NCBI GenBank assembly: GCA_023261465.1
Contig: JAHFOW010000143.1
Location: 1 to 7,422 of the forward strand
Source: Planctomycetota bacterium
GTDB taxonomy: Bacteria > Planctomycetota > Brocadiia > Brocadiales > Brocadiaceae
DNA: 7,422 nucleotides
Direction of reading: 5' to 3'
Shown here: one piece after another, positions 5,485-7,422 of the stretch
How the letters are laid out: every line of letters begins with the position of its first letter
Position numbering within the stretch: position 1 is the first letter of the stretch
The notes under the pieces: generated by a model
What the model was told of the DNA's origin: nothing
The model's database searches: none
What the model saw: only the letters and a program-made list of their open reading frames with translations
Program-made: the position numbers and the translations under genes

Positions 5485-7422
5485 ATGAAAATACTGTTAG
5501 TTGATGACAACTCTGAAAACAGGAATGTCCTGAGGCTTATGAGCGAAAGACGAGGATGCAAGGTCTTCGAGGCTGGAGACGGACAGGACGGTCTTGAAAA
5601 AGCAAAAAACCATCATCCTAACATGATTATTACTGACGTCAAGATGCCCAGGATGGATGGCTTTCAGTTCCTCAGAAATCTTAAAAGGGATAAAAAACTT
5701 AAATCCATTCCTTGCGTAGTCTTTTCAGCAATCTACACTGACGGGGAGACCAGGAAACTTGTATTGTCACTTGGGGCAGAGGCATTTATCGCAAAACCCA
5801 AAAGGCTCGATGAATTGTGGGAAGAAATTGATGCCGTACTTAAAAGGGAAAAGCCCGATGAAGAGAAGATTGAAAAGCAAGTAATTGCAAATGGAGAAAC
5901 GTTTATTAAAAGTTATGGACAGGTTGTGGTTGCAAAGCTTGAGGAGAAGATTGGAGAACTTGAAAGAGAAATCACAAGGCGCAAATTGAGTGAAACACGC
6001 CAGGTTGCCCAGTTTGCGCTGACTCGTATTTTTACAGAAGTCCCTACGTTGCGTGAGGCAATTCCAGAAATTCTAAAGACCGTTTGCGAAGGGTTTGGAT
6101 GGGAACTTGGCGAATTATGGACTGTAGACAATTTGACAAACAAGCTATGGCTGGAAAATATATGGCATGTGCCATCGCTGGATGTATCGGAGTTTGAAAA
6201 AGTCAGCCGTACCATGAGTTTTTCGGCTGGTGTAGGTTTGCCTGGCCGGGTCTGGTTAAGCGGCCAGCCTATTGTCTGGATATCCGATGTTCTTACAGAT
6301 AGCAACTTTCCCAGGGCTCCCTATGCAAAAAAAATAGGATTGCATGGAGCTGTGGCTTTCCCGCTTACCGTAAAAAATGAAATTATTGGAGTAGTAGGAT
6401 TCTATAGCAAGCGAATTTGTCCGGTTGACAATGAACTTGGCAAGATTATGACAGATATCGGCAGGCGTATCGGCTCATTTATACATCGCAGACTAACAGA
6501 TGATATGCTTCGTGCAAGTGAATATAAGTACCGTACACTTCTCGAAAATCTGCCACAAAAAATATTCCATAAAGATCGCTATTCAACGTATATTTCATGT
6601 AATCAAAATTTCTCCGATTATTTAAATATTAGGGTGGATGAAATTATTGGGAAGACAGATTACGATTTTTTCCCGCAGGAACTTGCTGATAAATACAGGG
6701 CAGAAGACAAGCACATTATAGAGTCGGGACAAACGATGGAAGTAGAAGAGGCATTTATTGAAAATTTGCAAAAAATTATTGTACAAAAAATCAAAACCCC
6801 CTTAAAAGATGAAAAAGGCAATATTACCGGTATAATTGGGACTTTATGGGACGTTACTGAGCGCAAGAGGACGGAAGAGTTGTTACGGAAAAACGAGGTT
6901 CTGCTCCACTCTATTATCAATAACACGACGGCAGTTGTTTATGTCAAGGACGCTCAAGGGGAATATGTCTTTATCAACAAACAGTTTGAAAAGTTATTCA
7001 ATATTAAGAGAGACGAAGTGAAAGGCAAGACCGACTATGATCTATGGCCGGCAGATATGGCTGACGCATTTCGTGTAAATGACCTGAAGGTAATTGAGGC
7101 TAAAACTTCTTTGAATTTTGATGAAATTGCGCCTCATGAAGATGGAATCCATTCCTATATCTCAGTCAAATTTCCCTTGTTTGAATCTACAGGAGATATC
7201 TACGCAATATGCGGCATTTCCACGGATATTACGGAACGAAAGAGGATGGAGGCGCAAGTTCAAAAATTATCTCTTGCTACTGAACAAAGTCCGGTTTCAG
7301 TTGTTGTCACCGACCCCAGAGGTACCATAGAATACGTAAATAAAAAATTTACTCAAGTCACCGGCTATACACAGGAAGAAACACTGGGGAAAAATCCCCG
7401 GTTGTTAAACTCTGGAAAGACG
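5485..7422 (+). CDS. REC-GAF-PAS-PAS-PAS signalling protein, 3' end outside window
   Basis: The frame is open from ATG 5485 to the window edge (646 codons, no stop), so the protein is incomplete at its C-terminus. An N-terminal receiver spans about 1-118, with acidic Asp7-Asp8, phosphoacceptor Asp51 (IITDVKMPRMDG), Ser81 and Lys104. A charged helical, probably coiled-coil linker runs over about 119-172. A GAF domain covers about 173-335 (GWELGELW; AGVGLPGRVW at 248-257; NFPRAPYAKKIGL) and is clearly related to the GAF of the upstream kinase. Then come PAS at about 343-463 (GKTDYDFFP), PAS at about 470-587 (GKTDYDLWP) and a third PAS from about 593 (SPVSVVVTDPRGTIEYVNKK). The two middle PAS domains look like a tandem duplication. 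No membrane segment is visible. The missing part most likely holds a histidine kinase module, with GGDEF or another output possible. A strong ribosome binding site (AAAGGA, 7-base spacing) fixes the start. Probable partner of the kinase upstream. Confidence 0.9.
   Translation, partial: MKILLVDDNSENRNVLRLMSERRGCKVFEAGDGQDGLEKAKNHHPNMIITDVKMPRMDGFQFLRNLKRDKKLKSIPCVVFSAIYTDGETRKLVLSLGAEAFIAKPKRLDELWEEIDAVLKREKPDEEKIEKQVIANGETFIKSYGQVVVAKLEEKIGELEREITRRKLSETRQVAQFALTRIFTEVPTLREAIPEILKTVCEGFGWELGELWTVDNLTNKLWLENIWHVPSLDVSEFEKVSRTMSFSAGVGLPGRVWLSGQPIVWISDVLTDSNFPRAPYAKKIGLHGAVAFPLTVKNEIIGVVGFYSKRICPVDNELGKIMTDIGRRIGSFIHRRLTDDMLRASEYKYRTLLENLPQKIFHKDRYSTYISCNQNFSDYLNIRVDEIIGKTDYDFFPQELADKYRAEDKHIIESGQTMEVEEAFIENLQKIIVQKIKTPLKDEKGNITGIIGTLWDVTERKRTEELLRKNEVLLHSIINNTTAVVYVKDAQGEYVFINKQFEKLFNIKRDEVKGKTDYDLWPADMADAFRVNDLKVIEAKTSLNFDEIAPHEDGIHSYISVKFPLFESTGDIYAICGISTDITERKRMEAQVQKLSLATEQSPVSVVVTDPRGTIEYVNKKFTQVTGYTQEETLGKNPRLLNSGKT

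Noticed and set aside
5913..6305. Minus-strand 130-codon frame
   Set aside because: It lies wholly inside the receiver-GAF gene, whose GAF motifs are clear; it is an antisense shadow.
1..7422. CRISPR array, tRNA, rRNA, insertion sequence or phage gene
   Set aside because: No regularly spaced repeats, no tRNA cloverleaf, and no transposase or phage-type translations were seen on either strand.

Overview
The window looks like bacterial chromosome of moderate, slightly AT-rich composition. It carries one housekeeping gene (serS, minus strand) and, pointing the other way, a Tat-exported DUF362 protein followed by two large soluble multi-domain signalling proteins. The combination of a DUF362 protein with a twin-arginine leader, PAS/GAF-rich histidine kinases, small palindromic repeats between genes, and a decayed fragment resembling a nuclease-associated family common in such genomes suggests an anammox planctomycete (Brocadiales-like) or another PAS/GAF-rich environmental bacterium. 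This assignment is inference from gene content and style; no rRNA or marker search supports it.

Layout. 1-174: short stretch downstream of serS with no convincing gene. 175-1452 (-): complete seryl-tRNA synthetase. 1453-1889: a 437-base divergent intergenic region. It holds a previously unlisted 60-codon coding relic on the minus strand (1479-1661, no start codon), a good sigma70-type promoter reading toward serS (1683-1711), and a small palindrome (about 1827-1851). 1890-2882 (+): Tat-signal DUF362 protein, closed by a compact intrinsic terminator (2884-2900). 2916-2935: a second inverted repeat resembling a dispersed intergenic repeat. 2970-5399 (+): hybrid histidine kinase PAS-GAF-PAS-HisKA-HATPase-REC. 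5485-7422 (+, runs off the window): a REC-GAF-PAS-PAS-PAS protein whose output domain lies beyond the edge.

How the genes may work together. The two signalling genes are codirectional, 85 bases apart with no terminator visible between them, and their GAF domains are clearly related, so they probably form one phosphorelay unit: a cytoplasmic hybrid kinase whose terminal receiver is followed by a protein that starts with a receiver. The DUF362 gene is separated from them by a terminator and need not be co-regulated. serS is functionally unrelated. The main unexpected observation is the protein-like relic in the serS leader, which shows that the upstream region is a decayed gene rather than simple regulatory DNA.
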